DNA of 64,000 nt from Paenibacillus humicus NBRC 102415 (GCF_004000905.1 NZ_BIMD01000010.1:1-64000); one strand, 5' to 3'. Shown: positions 32,628 to 42,129, counted from the first letter of the stretch. A program made the numbers and translations. Notes: a model not told the origin generated them from the letters alone.

Positions 32628-33530
32628 ATGAACAAGGCTTTCAACGCCACCCGCGGCGAACGGGCATTCGACGTCGTCAATATTCTCATCATGCTGCTGC
32701 TCGTCGTCGTCACGCTCTATCCCTTCCTGAACGTGCTGGCGATCTCGCTGAACAACTCGCAGGATACGGTCCGAGGCGGCATCGGCCTCTGGCCCCGGCA
32801 GTTCACGCTGGAGAACTACAAGGTGATCTTTGCCTACGAGGGGCTCCTGCAAGGATTCAAGGTTTCCATCTTGAGAACGGTCGTCGGCACCGTGCTGGGC
32901 CTGCTGAGCGCCTCGATGCTGGCCTTCACGCTCAGCCGCGCCGACTTCCAGGCGCGCCGCTTCGTCTCGGTGTTCCTGGCGCTGACGATGTACTTCTCCG
33001 GCGGCCTGATTCCGGTCTACATCCTGATGCGCGACCTTCATCTGATCGGCACGTTCTGGGTGTACGTCCTGCCCGGAATGGTAGGGGCGTTCAACGTCTT
33101 CGTCATCCGCTCGTTCATCGACGGCCTGCCGTTCGCGCTGCAGGAATCGGCCAAGCTGGACGGGGCGAACGACTTCACGATCTACTGGCGCATCATTCTG
33201 CCGCTCGCCAAGCCGGCGCTCGCGACGATCGCGCTCTTCCTGGCGGTCGGGCAGTGGAACGCCTTTCTCGACACCTATCTGTACAACGGCTCCAGCGAGA
33301 CTTGGACGACGCTGCAGTACGAGCTGATGAAGGTGCTTCAGAGCACGCAGCAGGGCGGCGCCAACATGCGGACCAGCAACGAGGACATGACGAAGCTGAT
33401 GAACCAGGTATCGCCGGAATCGATCAAGATGGCGATCACGATCGTGGTGACGGTGCCGATCCTGGCGGTGTACCCGTTCCTGCAGCGGTATTTTGTCGGC
33501 GGCATGACGCTTGGAGCCGTCAAGGCCTAA
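32628..33530 (+). CDS. Sugar ABC transporter permease (LplC/YtcP type)
   Basis: 300 residues with six transmembrane helices and the EAA motif (ESAKLDGANDFTIYWRIILP). ATG 32628 follows AAAGGGGGGACCAACG. Located 14 bp after the first permease gene. The C-terminus includes PESIKMAITIVVTVPILAVY and QRYFVGGMTLGAVK, typical of YtcP-group proteins. Forms the membrane channel with its neighbour. Confidence 0.92.
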   Translation: MNKAFNATRGERAFDVVNILIMLLLVVVTLYPFLNVLAISLNNSQDTVRGGIGLWPRQFTLENYKVIFAYEGLLQGFKVSILRTVVGTVLGLLSASMLAFTLSRADFQARRFVSVFLALTMYFSGGLIPVYILMRDLHLIGTFWVYVLPGMVGAFNVFVIRSFIDGLPFALQESAKLDGANDFTIYWRIILPLAKPALATIALFLAVGQWNAFLDTYLYNGSSETWTTLQYELMKVLQSTQQGGANMRTSNEDMTKLMNQVSPESIKMAITIVVTVPILAVYPFLQRYFVGGMTLGAVKA

Positions 33531-33558
33531 GGCTTCGCCGGGCCTTCCGCGAAAGGCG

Positions 33559-33595
33559 GGCCGGCCGTTCCGGAGACACCGAAGAATGGCCGGCC
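33559..33595 (+). other. Stable hairpin between permease and binding-protein genes
   Basis: GGCCGGCCGTTC (33559-33570) pairs with GAATGGCCGGCC (33584-33595) with one G-U, and no T-run follows. Probably an mRNA-stabilising or processing element that permits higher expression of the downstream binding protein. Confidence 0.6.
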
Positions 33596-33643
33596 GCACA
33601 GCGCTTATCGTCTTTCGGGGAGCCCGTTCTTCATAGAGCAAGA

Positions 33644-33657
33644 TGAATGCGTTTACT
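33644..33657. promoter_or_regulatory. cre site before the binding-protein gene
   Basis: TGAATGCGTTTACT matches the cre consensus at 13 of 14 positions, about 44 bp upstream of the start. It suggests that the binding-protein gene has separate CcpA control. Confidence 0.6.
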
Positions 33658-33700
33658 TTCCATCGTTTTCAGACGGCTTTTTCAGACCACTAGGGAGGTT

Positions 33701-35452
33701 ATGAGCTTGAAGATGTTAAAGATGAGACAAACGAGAGCGACGGCCGTGCTGGTGCTCGCCGGCGTGCTCGCCGTGACGGCAGGCTGCTCGGGCAGCAACA
33801 ACAATGGCGCAGGCAATTCCAACGTCGCGGCGACATCCAATACCCAGGGCGAAGCGGCGAACGCGGATGCCGGCAAGCAGGATCTCAAGCCGGTGACGTT
33901 CAGCTTCTTCGGAGCCGATGCGAGCCCGAACTGGAACAAAATGCAGGATGAAGTCGGCAAGGTCATCACCGAGAAGACGGGTGTCACCATCAAGGCCGAG
34001 TATGCGGTATCCGGCGGAGCCACGGACAAAATCTCCTTGATGGCGGCGAGCGGCCAGTACCCGGATATGGTGTTCGCCAAGGGCGACGTCGACAAGCTGG
34101 TCGACGCCGGAGCTCTGATCGACCTGACCGATCTGATCGACAAATACGCTCCGAACCTGAAAAAGGTATACGGCAAATACATGCAGCGCCTCAAGTACAG
34201 CAAGGAAGACACGTCCATCTACGTGCTCCCGAGCAACGATTCCATCGACCAGACCTACTTCGACGCCGGCGGCGGCTTCGAGCTGCAGCAGCGAGTGCTG
34301 AAGGAGCTCGGCTATCCGCAGATCAGGACGCTCGAGGACTACGAGAACGCCCTCAAAACCTACTATGCCAAGCATCCGACGACAGACGGCAAGCCGACCA
34401 TTCCGCTCACGCTGGACACGGATGACTGGCGCATCATGATTACCGGCACCAACCCGGCCTTCCTGGCTACGGGCCTGCCCGACGACGGCGAATACTACAT
34501 CAATCCGGACACCTACGAGGCTTCCTTCCATATCCGCCGTCCGGAAGAGAAGGAATACTTCCGCTGGCTGAACAAGATGTTCAACGAAGGGCTGCTGGAC
34601 AAGGAAGCGTTCGTGCAGAAGAGCGACCAGTACAAGTCCAAAATCGCCAGCGGACGCGTGCTCGGCCTGATCGACCAGGAATGGGGCTATGGAGACGCCG
34701 AGAACGCAATCAAGAGCAAGGATGAGGGAGCCTATACGTACGGCCACTTCCCGGTCACGATCTCCGCGGACGTCAAAGACCACAGCTTCGCTCCGACGGG
34801 CTTCATGGCGGGTTACGGCATCGCCATCACGAAGGATTGCAAGGATCCCGTCCGCGCGATCCAATTCCTCGACTGGATGGCTTCCGACGAAGGCCAAGTG
34901 CTGCGCAACTGGGGCATCGAAGGCAAGCAGTACAACGTGGAGAACGGCATCCGCGTCATTCCGGCCGATATCCAGAAGCAGAAAATCGAGGACAACACGA
35001 ACTTCACCAAAAATACGGGCATCGGGCTGTACTTCGTCTTCGGGCCTCACTACGGCGACGGCGTGAAGGATCCGAGCGGCAGCTACTACACGACGAACTT
35101 CCCGGATCAGATCGTGGCGGGCTACACGAATGCCGAGAAGGAAACGCTCAAGGCATACGGCGCCACGACATGGAAGGACCTGTTCCCGAAAGAGACCGAG
35201 TTCAAGGAGCGTCCATACGGCGCGGCCTGGAACATTCCGGCTCCTTCCGATTCGGACTACAACGTCATCTTCAAGAAGGCGGAGGACATCATCTGGAAGA
35301 AGATTCCGGAAGCGGTGCTCGCCAAGCCGGCCGACTTCGACAAGGTGTATGATTCCATGCTGAAGCAGCTGGACGACGTCAACCTCGGCAAGATCGAGAA
35401 GATTTATACCCAAGCGGTCAAAGACCGAGTGGAGCAGTGGTCGGCCAAGTAA
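33701..35452 (+). CDS. Extracellular sugar-binding lipoprotein (LplA/YtcQ type)
   Basis: 583 residues. Signal peptide with lipobox (AVTAGC) and a Ser/Asn/Gly-rich spacer, then a large type-1 solute-binding fold (VTFSFFGADASPNWNKMQDE start). It delivers oligosaccharides to the two permeases. ATG 33701 sits two bases after GGGAGG; TTG 33707 (followed by AAGATG) has a more usual gap and is a credible alternative. Located in the same orientation 170 bp after the permease genes, with its own cre site and terminator. Confidence 0.9.
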   Translation: MSLKMLKMRQTRATAVLVLAGVLAVTAGCSGSNNNGAGNSNVAATSNTQGEAANADAGKQDLKPVTFSFFGADASPNWNKMQDEVGKVITEKTGVTIKAEYAVSGGATDKISLMAASGQYPDMVFAKGDVDKLVDAGALIDLTDLIDKYAPNLKKVYGKYMQRLKYSKEDTSIYVLPSNDSIDQTYFDAGGGFELQQRVLKELGYPQIRTLEDYENALKTYYAKHPTTDGKPTIPLTLDTDDWRIMITGTNPAFLATGLPDDGEYYINPDTYEASFHIRRPEEKEYFRWLNKMFNEGLLDKEAFVQKSDQYKSKIASGRVLGLIDQEWGYGDAENAIKSKDEGAYTYGHFPVTISADVKDHSFAPTGFMAGYGIAITKDCKDPVRAIQFLDWMASDEGQVLRNWGIEGKQYNVENGIRVIPADIQKQKIEDNTNFTKNTGIGLYFVFGPHYGDGVKDPSGSYYTTNFPDQIVAGYTNAEKETLKAYGATTWKDLFPKETEFKERPYGAAWNIPAPSDSDYNVIFKKAEDIIWKKIPEAVLAKPADFDKVYDSMLKQLDDVNLGKIEKIYTQAVKDRVEQWSAK

Positions 35453-35467
35453 TTCCGGCCGCGTCCG

Positions 35468-35511
35468 AGGCAGCCGTCCCGATTCGGGGAGGGCTGCCTT
35501 CGGGTCTTTTT
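35468..35511 (+). terminator. Terminator of the sugar transporter operon
   Basis: AGGCAGCC/GGCTGCCT stem enclosing a smaller CCCGATTCGGGG hairpin, followed after a few bases by TCTTTTT. Confidence 0.8.
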
Positions 35512-35623
35512 ATCCCGGGAGAGAGAGAAAGGCATGGCCCGCTGTCAGGTGAAAGCGGATCTTCGCCAGGCACGGAGAGGGCAGGCTGAGCCGCTGGCGG
35601 CGGCGGAATTTTCCGTTTACCTT

Positions 35624-35637
35624 TGTAAGCGGTTGCC
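35624..35637. promoter_or_regulatory. cre-like site upstream of the histidine kinase gene
   Basis: TGTAAGCGGTTGCC matches cre at 12 of 14 positions, 56 bp before the GTG start. Tentative. Confidence 0.4.
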
Positions 35638-35692
35638 TTACGATACGGTCTAAGACTATCTTTTTCATGGATCGAAAGAGAGGCATCCGCAA

Positions 35693-37489
35693 GTGAGACA
35701 AGTCATCCGGCGGATCGGATTCCGCTTCAACAACCTTCGGCTCAAGAGCCAGCTGTTCATCGCCTTCCTGATCGTCGTGCTGATTCCGGTGCTGATCGTG
35801 GGCATTTTCCTGACGGCCCAGTACCGGAACAACGTGCTGGAGCAGGCGACGCGGCAGACGACGAACAACGTGGACAAGATCGTCACGCAGACATCGGACA
35901 TCCTGCGCATCCCGATGGAGCTCTCGGACGATTATATGGTCAGCACGGACTTGAGCAGCCTGGTCAATACCCGGTACGCGACCGTGTTCGACTCCACGCA
36001 CGCGCTGTGGGAGTTCAACGATTTCCGCAGCGCCGTGAAGCTGTACCGCGAGGTGGACTATATCCGGCTGTACGCGGACAACGATACGCTGCTGGAGAAT
36101 TGGGAGTTCCTTCACCTGACGGACGCCGTCCGCGGGACGGACTGGTACCGGGCCGCCAACGCCAAGGACGGCATCCACTGGATCTACACGTCCAACGAGA
36201 CAAGGAAAGGAGCGAAGTCGCTCAGCCTCGTGCGCCGGATCCCCTTTCCGACTTACAAGACAAGCGGCGTTCTCGTCATCGACGTCAACCCGGAGCTGTT
36301 CGACACGATGTTGCGCCAGGAGCCTTACGACACGATGATCGTCGACGCATCGGATACGGTCGCCGCGGCGAAGAACCGCTCCTGGATCGGCAAGAGCCTG
36401 TCCCAGCTGGAGTTCCCGGGCCTCGCCGGCAAAAGCGAGGGAACGTACAACATGACCTTCGGCGGCGAGGAGTACCGGGTCGTCATCGAGAAGCTGAACC
36501 CGGCCTCAAGCGTCAACGGCCTGCGCATCGTGTCGGTGTTCGCGGTGGAGAGCATCGTCGGGGAAGCGAACCGCGTCGCCCGTCTCGGCATGGGCGTGCT
36601 GGCCGTGAGCATGGCGATCGCGCTGGTGCTCATCTATATCGTCGCCTCGGTGCTGACCAAGCGCACGCTCGTGCTGTACCGCAACCTGAGCCGGGTCGGC
36701 AAGGGCGATCTGCAGGTGTATTCGGACATCCAGGGCAATGACGAGATCGGCCTGTTGTCCCGGCAGTTCAACAACATGGTGGCGAGCATCCGCGAGCTGA
36801 TGGCGGAGGTGGAGGATTCTCACCGGCAGCGGACCGAGCTGGAGGTGAGGCAGCGGGACATCAAGCTCAAGATGATGGCCAGCCAGATCAACCCGCATTT
36901 CCTGTTCAACGCGCTGGAATCGATCCGGATGAGGATTCATATGAAAGGCGAGAAGGAAATCGCTTCGGTCGTGCGCATGCTCGGGAGGCTGATCCGCAAC
37001 AACATCGAGATCGGGCAGCGCCATATTCCTCTCGGCGAGGAGCTGGAGATCGTCCGCTACTACTTGGAGATCCAGAAATTCCGGTACGGGGAGGACCGTC
37101 TGGAATTCGTCATCGATGTGGAGGAGGAGATGTCGCTCACGCTCATCCCGCCGCTTATTTTGCAGCCGCTGGTCGAAAATGCCGTCGTGCACGGCCTGGA
37201 GGGCATCGGGGAAGGCGGGCGGATATCGATTACGGGAAGAAGATGGCAGGACGGCGGCTTGCAGCTGACCGTCGCCGACAACGGCGTCGGCATGACGCCG
37301 GAGCGGCTGCGGGACAATCGGGATGCGCTGGACGATCCCAGCGAGGACAAGGGGCATCGGATCGGGCTGCGCAACGTCCACCAAAGGCTGGTGCTGAATT
37401 ACGGCTCCGGCAGCGGCCTCAGGCTCGAGAGCGCGGAAGGGGGAGGAACGCAGATCAAGCTTCTCATTCCCGGCAAGAAGGAGGAATAG
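35693..37489 (+). CDS. Sensor histidine kinase, YesM family
   Basis: 598 residues. Two transmembrane helices (about 20-42 and 295-318) flank an extracytoplasmic dCACHE-like sensor; a HAMP domain (SRVGKGDLQVYSDIQGNDEIG) follows, then the His_kinase domain with phosphoacceptor H402 in QINPHFLFNALESIRM and an HATPase_c domain (PLVENAVVHGLEGIG, VADNGVGM). GTG start with weak GAGAGGC upstream. Its stop is four bases from the response regulator start, with the latter's AAGGAGG overlapping the coding end. It likely senses extracellular sugars with the binding protein. Confidence 0.93.
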   Translation: MRQVIRRIGFRFNNLRLKSQLFIAFLIVVLIPVLIVGIFLTAQYRNNVLEQATRQTTNNVDKIVTQTSDILRIPMELSDDYMVSTDLSSLVNTRYATVFDSTHALWEFNDFRSAVKLYREVDYIRLYADNDTLLENWEFLHLTDAVRGTDWYRAANAKDGIHWIYTSNETRKGAKSLSLVRRIPFPTYKTSGVLVIDVNPELFDTMLRQEPYDTMIVDASDTVAAAKNRSWIGKSLSQLEFPGLAGKSEGTYNMTFGGEEYRVVIEKLNPASSVNGLRIVSVFAVESIVGEANRVARLGMGVLAVSMAIALVLIYIVASVLTKRTLVLYRNLSRVGKGDLQVYSDIQGNDEIGLLSRQFNNMVASIRELMAEVEDSHRQRTELEVRQRDIKLKMMASQINPHFLFNALESIRMRIHMKGEKEIASVVRMLGRLIRNNIEIGQRHIPLGEELEIVRYYLEIQKFRYGEDRLEFVIDVEEEMSLTLIPPLILQPLVENAVVHGLEGIGEGGRISITGRRWQDGGLQLTVADNGVGMTPERLRDNRDALDDPSEDKGHRIGLRNVHQRLVLNYGSGSGLRLESAEGGGTQIKLLIPGKKEE

Positions 37490-37492
37490 CGG

Positions 37493-39121
37493 ATGTACAG
37501 CTTGTTGATTGTCGATGACGAGCCGGCGATTCGGGAAGGCATGCAGACGCTGATCGAATGGGAGCGGCTCGGCTTCCGGGTCGCCGGGCTGGCGGGGGAC
37601 GGCATGGAGGGGCTGCGTCTGTACCGGGAGCTGCGCCCGGACCTGGTCCTGGTCGATATTCGGATGCCGAAGATGAACGGCCTCGAGCTGGTCGAGGAGA
37701 TCAGGAGGCTGGATTCCGGCTGCCGGATTCTGGTGCTGAGCGGCCATGCCGACTTTTCTTATGCGCAGCAGGCAATCCGCTACGGCATCGAGGGCTACCT
37801 GCTCAAGCCGGTCGACGAGGAGGAGCTGGAGCAGTATGCGGCCCGGATCGCCCGTTCGCTGGATGCGCAGAGCGGGACTGAGGCCGATCCGGCCAAGCGG
37901 CGGGAAGACGCGCTGCTGGCGCTGCTGGCGGGAGACGCGGAGGAGGCGCTTGCGCTCGCTGCGGAAGCGGGAAGGGCAGGCCTGTTCCCGGGCGCCCGTG
38001 CAGAAGCAGAAGGAACAGTCGGCGGGCGGGAAGCCGCCGCAGCGGATCTGTGGCGGCTGCTCCATGGAGGCGCTCGCGGCGGCCGCGTGCTGCTGGCGGA
38101 GTCCGGGCTGGCGGACGGCCTGGAGCAGACGGAATTCAGGCGGAGGCTGGAGGCGGGAGCCGCAGCCCGAGGGCTTGGACCGGTCTTCGAGGCAGGGGCC
38201 TCGCTGGGGCTGTTGATTCCCGGCGGGGAAGCGGCGCTGCGGGCGGCCGCCAAGCTGCTGGAGGAAAGCGCGGGCGAGGGAGGCTTCACCGCCGCTGCGG
38301 GGTCATGCAGGGAGGACCCGGCCGCAGCCGCGCGCTCGCTGCAGGAGGCGCAGGAGCTGATGGACTTGCGCTTTCTGCTGGAGCCGGGCCGCATCCATAC
38401 CGAGCGGCCTGCGCTGCTGGCGGCGCAAGCTCCCGGTCATTCCGCATCCTCGGCGGCTCTCGCAGCGGACGGGAGAGATGATGATGCTCGCCTGGCCGAG
38501 CTTGCCCTGGCGCTCAGCCGCGCCGTGGAGACGGGAGGCATGGCCGGCATCGTCGCCTCCCTGGACGAGGCGGCGGCTTCGCTGGCGGCCGGAAATGCGT
38601 CGCGTCCGGCGTTCTCCTCGGCGATGGCCGAGCTGATGACGCTGGTCATGGCTGAGCTGGGGCGTCATGGCGGCACATCTGCGGATGGACGCCATGGCTC
38701 CCTCGCCGCAAGCGTCTACCGCCACGCCAAGTGGTGCACCATGCGCGAGGAGCTGGCCGCGGGCCTGTCGGCCGTGCAGCAATCGCTGGACGCGTCGGAC
38801 AGCGGCAGCGTCCTGAGGCGCATGACCGGCTTCATTGAGCGCCATTACAGCGAGCCGCTGAGGCTGGAGACGCTGGCCGAGCTGTTCGGCTACAACAGCG
38901 GGTACTTAGGCAAGCTGTTCAAAAGCCATGCCGGCGTCTCCTTCAACGCCTATCTCGACCGTCTGCGCATCGAGCGGGCGATCGCCATGCTGGAGGGCGG
39001 CATGAAGGTGCGCCAGGCCGCGGAGAAGGTCGGCTACGCCAACGTCGATTATTTTCACGCCAAGTTCAAGAAATACACGGGCAAATCCCCTTCCTTCTAC
39101 AAAAAAACGGGCGAAAGCTGA
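37493..39121 (+). CDS. Response regulator with AraC-type DNA-binding domain, YesN family
   Basis: 542 residues. CheY-like receiver (residues 1-120) with acidic D9/E10-type pocket, phosphoacceptor D55 in VLVDIRMPKMNG and the conserved lysine in YLLKPVDEEEL; a variable middle region of about 300 residues that is unusually Ala/Glu-rich; and a C-terminal AraC double helix-turn-helix (LRLETLAELFGYNSGYLGKLF ... VRQAAEKVGYANVDYFHAKF). Partner of the upstream YesM kinase and probable activator of the sugar transporter and glycosidase genes. The Ala-rich linker has a noticeably higher GC content than the flanks. Confidence 0.93.
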   Translation: MYSLLIVDDEPAIREGMQTLIEWERLGFRVAGLAGDGMEGLRLYRELRPDLVLVDIRMPKMNGLELVEEIRRLDSGCRILVLSGHADFSYAQQAIRYGIEGYLLKPVDEEELEQYAARIARSLDAQSGTEADPAKRREDALLALLAGDAEEALALAAEAGRAGLFPGARAEAEGTVGGREAAAADLWRLLHGGARGGRVLLAESGLADGLEQTEFRRRLEAGAAARGLGPVFEAGASLGLLIPGGEAALRAAAKLLEESAGEGGFTAAAGSCREDPAAAARSLQEAQELMDLRFLLEPGRIHTERPALLAAQAPGHSASSAALAADGRDDDARLAELALALSRAVETGGMAGIVASLDEAAASLAAGNASRPAFSSAMAELMTLVMAELGRHGGTSADGRHGSLAASVYRHAKWCTMREELAAGLSAVQQSLDASDSGSVLRRMTGFIERHYSEPLRLETLAELFGYNSGYLGKLFKSHAGVSFNAYLDRLRIERAIAMLEGGMKVRQAAEKVGYANVDYFHAKFKKYTGKSPSFYKKTGES

Positions 39122-39158
39122 TGGAGTCCGATCGATTTGCTACAATAGATACATCCGG

Positions 39159-39191
39159 GAAGCCGGGCCCCTCCAGAGGGTGCCCGGCTTC
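39159..39191 (+). terminator. Hairpin terminator after the two-component genes
   Basis: GAAGCCGGGC/GCCCGGCTTC, a 10-bp perfect stem; T-run weak. A second candidate, CAGCCGC/GCGGCTG followed by TTTT, lies at about 39255-39284. Confidence 0.65.
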
Positions 39192-39309
39192 TGCCGATGC
39201 AACGGCTTTGGCGCGCGCCGATCGGGCAGATGCGCCGAAGCCTTGGACCAACAGCCGCAGCCGCCGGAAGCGGCTGCCGGTTTTCTAGAGATTTGGGAGA
39301 GATGAAGAA

Positions 39310-40164
39310 ATGCCTGATACAAGACTGTTGACCTTCCGCTGCCCGCCGCTGCCCTTCCTGGTCGAGGCCAGGAGAGCGTCCTACGAAGCGGGAGAGGAGC
39401 ATCCGAGCCGGACCGATCTGGGCATGTTCGAGCTGATTCACGTCCGGCGGGGGGCTCTCTCGGTGACAGAAGGAGACAGCACCTGGACGGTGGAGCCGGG
39501 ACAAGTGCTCCTTCTGCGTCCCGACCGCCCCCGGCTTGGGGCTGGAGCATGCACCGGGGAGACGGAGTTCGACTGGGTTCATTTCCAGTTCCAGGGGGAA
39601 TGGGAGGAAACGGCCGAAGGGGACGAGTCCACGCTGGTCGGAGACCATTACACGCATACGGTCAGGCTGCCCAAGCTGATCGCAGGCATATCCGGCCAGC
39701 CTGCCGCTGCAGCCTTCGCCGTGCTGAACGAGGCGGCGGCAAGCGCGGATCAAGGGGCTTTCTGGGCCCGGCAGCAGAGCTTTCTCGACTTGCTGCGGCA
39801 GCTCGAGGCTGCCGGCCGGGCAGGCGTCTACCGGGCATCCGCCTCCGCGGTCGCCGAGCAGGCTGCCGCCTATATGAAGGAAAATTACCGGGAATCGGTC
39901 GCGAACGCCGATCTGGCCAGCGCGCTCGGCTACCACGCCGTCTATATCGCCCGCTGCATGGTGGAGACATTCGGCTGCACTCCGCAGCAATATCTGCTCT
40001 ATTACCGGCTGGACAGAGCCAAGCTGCTGCTGCTCACGACCGACTGGCCGATCGCCCGCGTCGCCGAGGAGAGCGGCTTCAGGCAGACGCCTCATTTCTC
40101 GCGGCTGTTCGCCGCCCATGCGGGCATCCCGCCGCATCGATTCCGCAAACGGTTCACGCCTTGA
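39310..40164 (+). CDS. AraC-family transcriptional regulator (284 aa)
   Basis: N-terminal cupin-type sensor (FELIHVRRGALSVTEGDSTW, then VEPGQVLLLRPDRP) and C-terminal AraC helices (SVANADLASALGYHAVYIARC ... PIARVAEESGFRQTPHFSRLF). ATG 39310 follows GGGAGAGATGAAGAA. It lies downstream of the YesM/YesN pair in the same direction but separated by terminators. The target is unknown. The 40165-40440 gap after it carries only a small GAGGCTTCAGCCTC palindrome. Confidence 0.88.
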   Translation: MPDTRLLTFRCPPLPFLVEARRASYEAGEEHPSRTDLGMFELIHVRRGALSVTEGDSTWTVEPGQVLLLRPDRPRLGAGACTGETEFDWVHFQFQGEWEETAEGDESTLVGDHYTHTVRLPKLIAGISGQPAAAAFAVLNEAAASADQGAFWARQQSFLDLLRQLEAAGRAGVYRASASAVAEQAAAYMKENYRESVANADLASALGYHAVYIARCMVETFGCTPQQYLLYYRLDRAKLLLLTTDWPIARVAEESGFRQTPHFSRLFAAHAGIPPHRFRKRFTP

Positions 40165-40440
40165 CTGTTCTTGACGGTTGACGGTTGATGAAGCCAAGGA
40201 TCAAGGGCGCATACCGTCAACCCCGTCAATGATTCGCAGGTTGAAGGAATCGATCTCCCTTGAGGCTTCAGCCTCGGGGAGCGCCGCAGCTGACCGGCCG
40301 CCGGATTCGCCCACGGCGATGAGCAGGAGACGGCGGTCTGCGGGATATCGTTACCGCCATCCTTCCCGGCACGCGCATAACTTCCCTCCGGTTGCAGATA
40401 CTGGAAGCGAGACGAACAACCGGGAAGGTGGCCAACAACT

Positions 40441-41115
40441 ATGTGCGTGCGTTTTTCGCTTACGTCTGACATCGAGGAGCTTGAACGCCGGTTCGCGATC
40501 CGCGATGCCGTCCGGATTCCGACGATGCGCTACAATATCGCTCCGACGCAAAACGTCCCTGTCATCCGCAACAACCGCCACGGCGTGAGAATCATGGACG
40601 ATGCCAGATGGGGGCTGTTTCCGTTCTGGGCCAAGGATGCCGTCAATGCCGATGTCTCGCTGCTGGAATCCAAGCCATGCTTCAAGCAGATGCTGATCAG
40701 CGGCCGCTGCATCATTCCTTGCAGCGGGATGTACGGCTGGCAGAGGGGAGCGGAGGAGAACGGACCGAAGCAGCCTCGCGCCATGCGGATCATGGTCCAG
40801 GGGCAGCCGCTGTTCGCCATGGCCGGCTTGTATGACGAGTGGAGGACGCCAGAGGGGGCGCTGATGCGCGCGGCGACGATCGTGACCGTATCGGCTTCCG
40901 GCCCGTTGTCCCTGCTGCAGGAGCGGATGCCGATCGTGCTGGACGAGGAAGGGCTGGAGGACTGGCTCAATCCGTCGATCCGCGAGTTTTCGTTCCTGCG
41001 CCGGCATCTGCAGCCGCTCGAGCCTTTTCAGCTGCGGGCTTATCCCGTCAGCAACGCCGTGGACGACGAGCTGTATGAAGCGGCGGATTGCATCGCCGAA
41101 ATCCGGATGGCTTGA
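40441..41115 (+). CDS. SRAP-domain (YedK/HMCES-like) protein with altered active site
   Basis: 224 residues. Cys2 (MCVRFSL) would be exposed after Met removal, as in SRAP proteins that crosslink to abasic sites in single-stranded DNA. The conserved RYNIAPTQNVPVI, RWGLFPFWAKD, KPCFKQML and GLYDEW segments are clear. The usual Asn is present in AVNADVS. But the catalytic Glu of the GFYEW motif is Gly (GMYGW), and the His of the IHDRMP motif is Gln (LQERMP). The protein may bind DNA without the normal reaction or use other residues. The start follows AAGGTGG at 10 bases. Monocistronic with its own terminator. Confidence 0.88.
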   Translation: MCVRFSLTSDIEELERRFAIRDAVRIPTMRYNIAPTQNVPVIRNNRHGVRIMDDARWGLFPFWAKDAVNADVSLLESKPCFKQMLISGRCIIPCSGMYGWQRGAEENGPKQPRAMRIMVQGQPLFAMAGLYDEWRTPEGALMRAATIVTVSASGPLSLLQERMPIVLDEEGLEDWLNPSIREFSFLRRHLQPLEPFQLRAYPVSNAVDDELYEAADCIAEIRMA

Positions 41116-41168
41116 ACCGGCATAGGCATAGTCATGGGTATGGGCAAACGCATGAACAAAAACATAGA

Positions 41169-41207
41169 CAAAGAAGGCCGATCTCCGGGAGATCGGCCTT
41201 CTTTGCT
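41169..41207. terminator. Bidirectional terminator
   Basis: AAAGAAGGCCGATCTCC/GAGATCGGCCTTCTTT, a 16-bp near-perfect stem with a 2-3-nt loop, flanked by short A/T tracts. It lies between the convergent SRAP and cobalamin-binding genes. Confidence 0.88.
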
Positions 41208-41293
41208 TCGCGGACGCTGAACAGCGGATCATTCCGGAAAAGGGGAATGCTTCAGCCTGGTCCTGGTCCGGTCCTCCGATTGCCGGAAGTCCT

Positions 41294-41977
41294 TCAACCC
41301 GTCGTCTCGTTGAACGCCTCGACCTCCAGCTCCCGCTCGGCCTCGGCGAGCCACAGGTCCAGCTCCAGCAGGCTGCGCACGATTGCCGCCTCTCCTCTCG
41401 CCAGGGAACGGAGGTCGGGAAGCGAGGCGGCCCGGCCGCTCAAGAGGACGGAGGGAGCCCACGGCAGGATGAGAAGCTTTTCGGCATAAGCGCGGGCGGC
41501 CGGAAGAGATTCCGGAGAATCGGCATGCAGGCAGACGGCATCCGGCGTCCATTGCATCGCGCCGAAGACGGCATGCTCCAGAGGGAGGACAGGGCCGTAC
41601 ATCCGGGTCGTCCATCCGCGTTCCTTGAACATGCAGGCGTCCATCCGCATGCCGAGGTCATGCGGCTCTACGTCAAGCCCAAGCAGCATGGCTTTCCGGG
41701 AAACGAGCCGGGCTCCGCTTCCCTCCAAGGGCTCCGCAGGCTCATGCCTGCATAGCAGCCACTGGCACAAGCCATAACCCAGCCGCTCTTCCGCCATTCC
41801 GATCCGCCTGGCTTCGGCCAGCAGGGCGATATGCTCGAGCGCAGGGGTGAACAATTGCTCGAACAAGGCGAGCTGGTTGGCGCCGGTTTTTTTCCAGTGG
41901 AGGACGGTCGCCTCGGCAGCCGACCGGTTGCCGGACAACAGCAGCTCCGCAAACTCTTCAATCTGCAATGGGTTCAT
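41294..41977 (-). CDS. Stand-alone cobalamin-binding-domain protein (227 aa)
   Basis: The N-terminal ~90 residues form a helical cap like the B12-binding-2 domain (FAELLLSGNRSAAEATVLHW ... LFEQLFTPALEHIALL). The following alpha/beta domain contains the cobalamin motif E-x-H-x-x-G in LDVEPHDLGMRM, where His would be the lower cobalt ligand. No HTH or catalytic domain is present. Similar CarH/LitR-type domains are light or B12 sensors. ATG 41977 was chosen for AGGAGATGGTTGCTG upstream. It is divergent from the CheB-CheR-kinase gene across 270 bp, suggesting a sensor partner. Confidence 0.75.
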   Translation of the reverse strand: MNPLQIEEFAELLLSGNRSAAEATVLHWKKTGANQLALFEQLFTPALEHIALLAEARRIGMAEERLGYGLCQWLLCRHEPAEPLEGSGARLVSRKAMLLGLDVEPHDLGMRMDACMFKERGWTTRMYGPVLPLEHAVFGAMQWTPDAVCLHADSPESLPAARAYAEKLLILPWAPSVLLSGRAASLPDLRSLARGEAAIVRSLLELDLWLAEAERELEVEAFNETTG

Positions 41978-42129
41978 CAGCAACCATCTCCTGTAGATCC
42001 AATCCAATCCTTGTTCAAGTTTACCTCAAGCGAGACGAGCCTTTCCATCGCAAAAAAAGACGAATATCCGATATTAATGCCGAATAAACGGAATCATTTG
42101 GAGTTTTTGCTGGACAAGAGGAAACAGAC

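Noticed and set aside
36506-38065. 519-codon antisense frame over the YesM/YesN genes
   Set aside because: Shadow frame crossing two well-defined sense genes.
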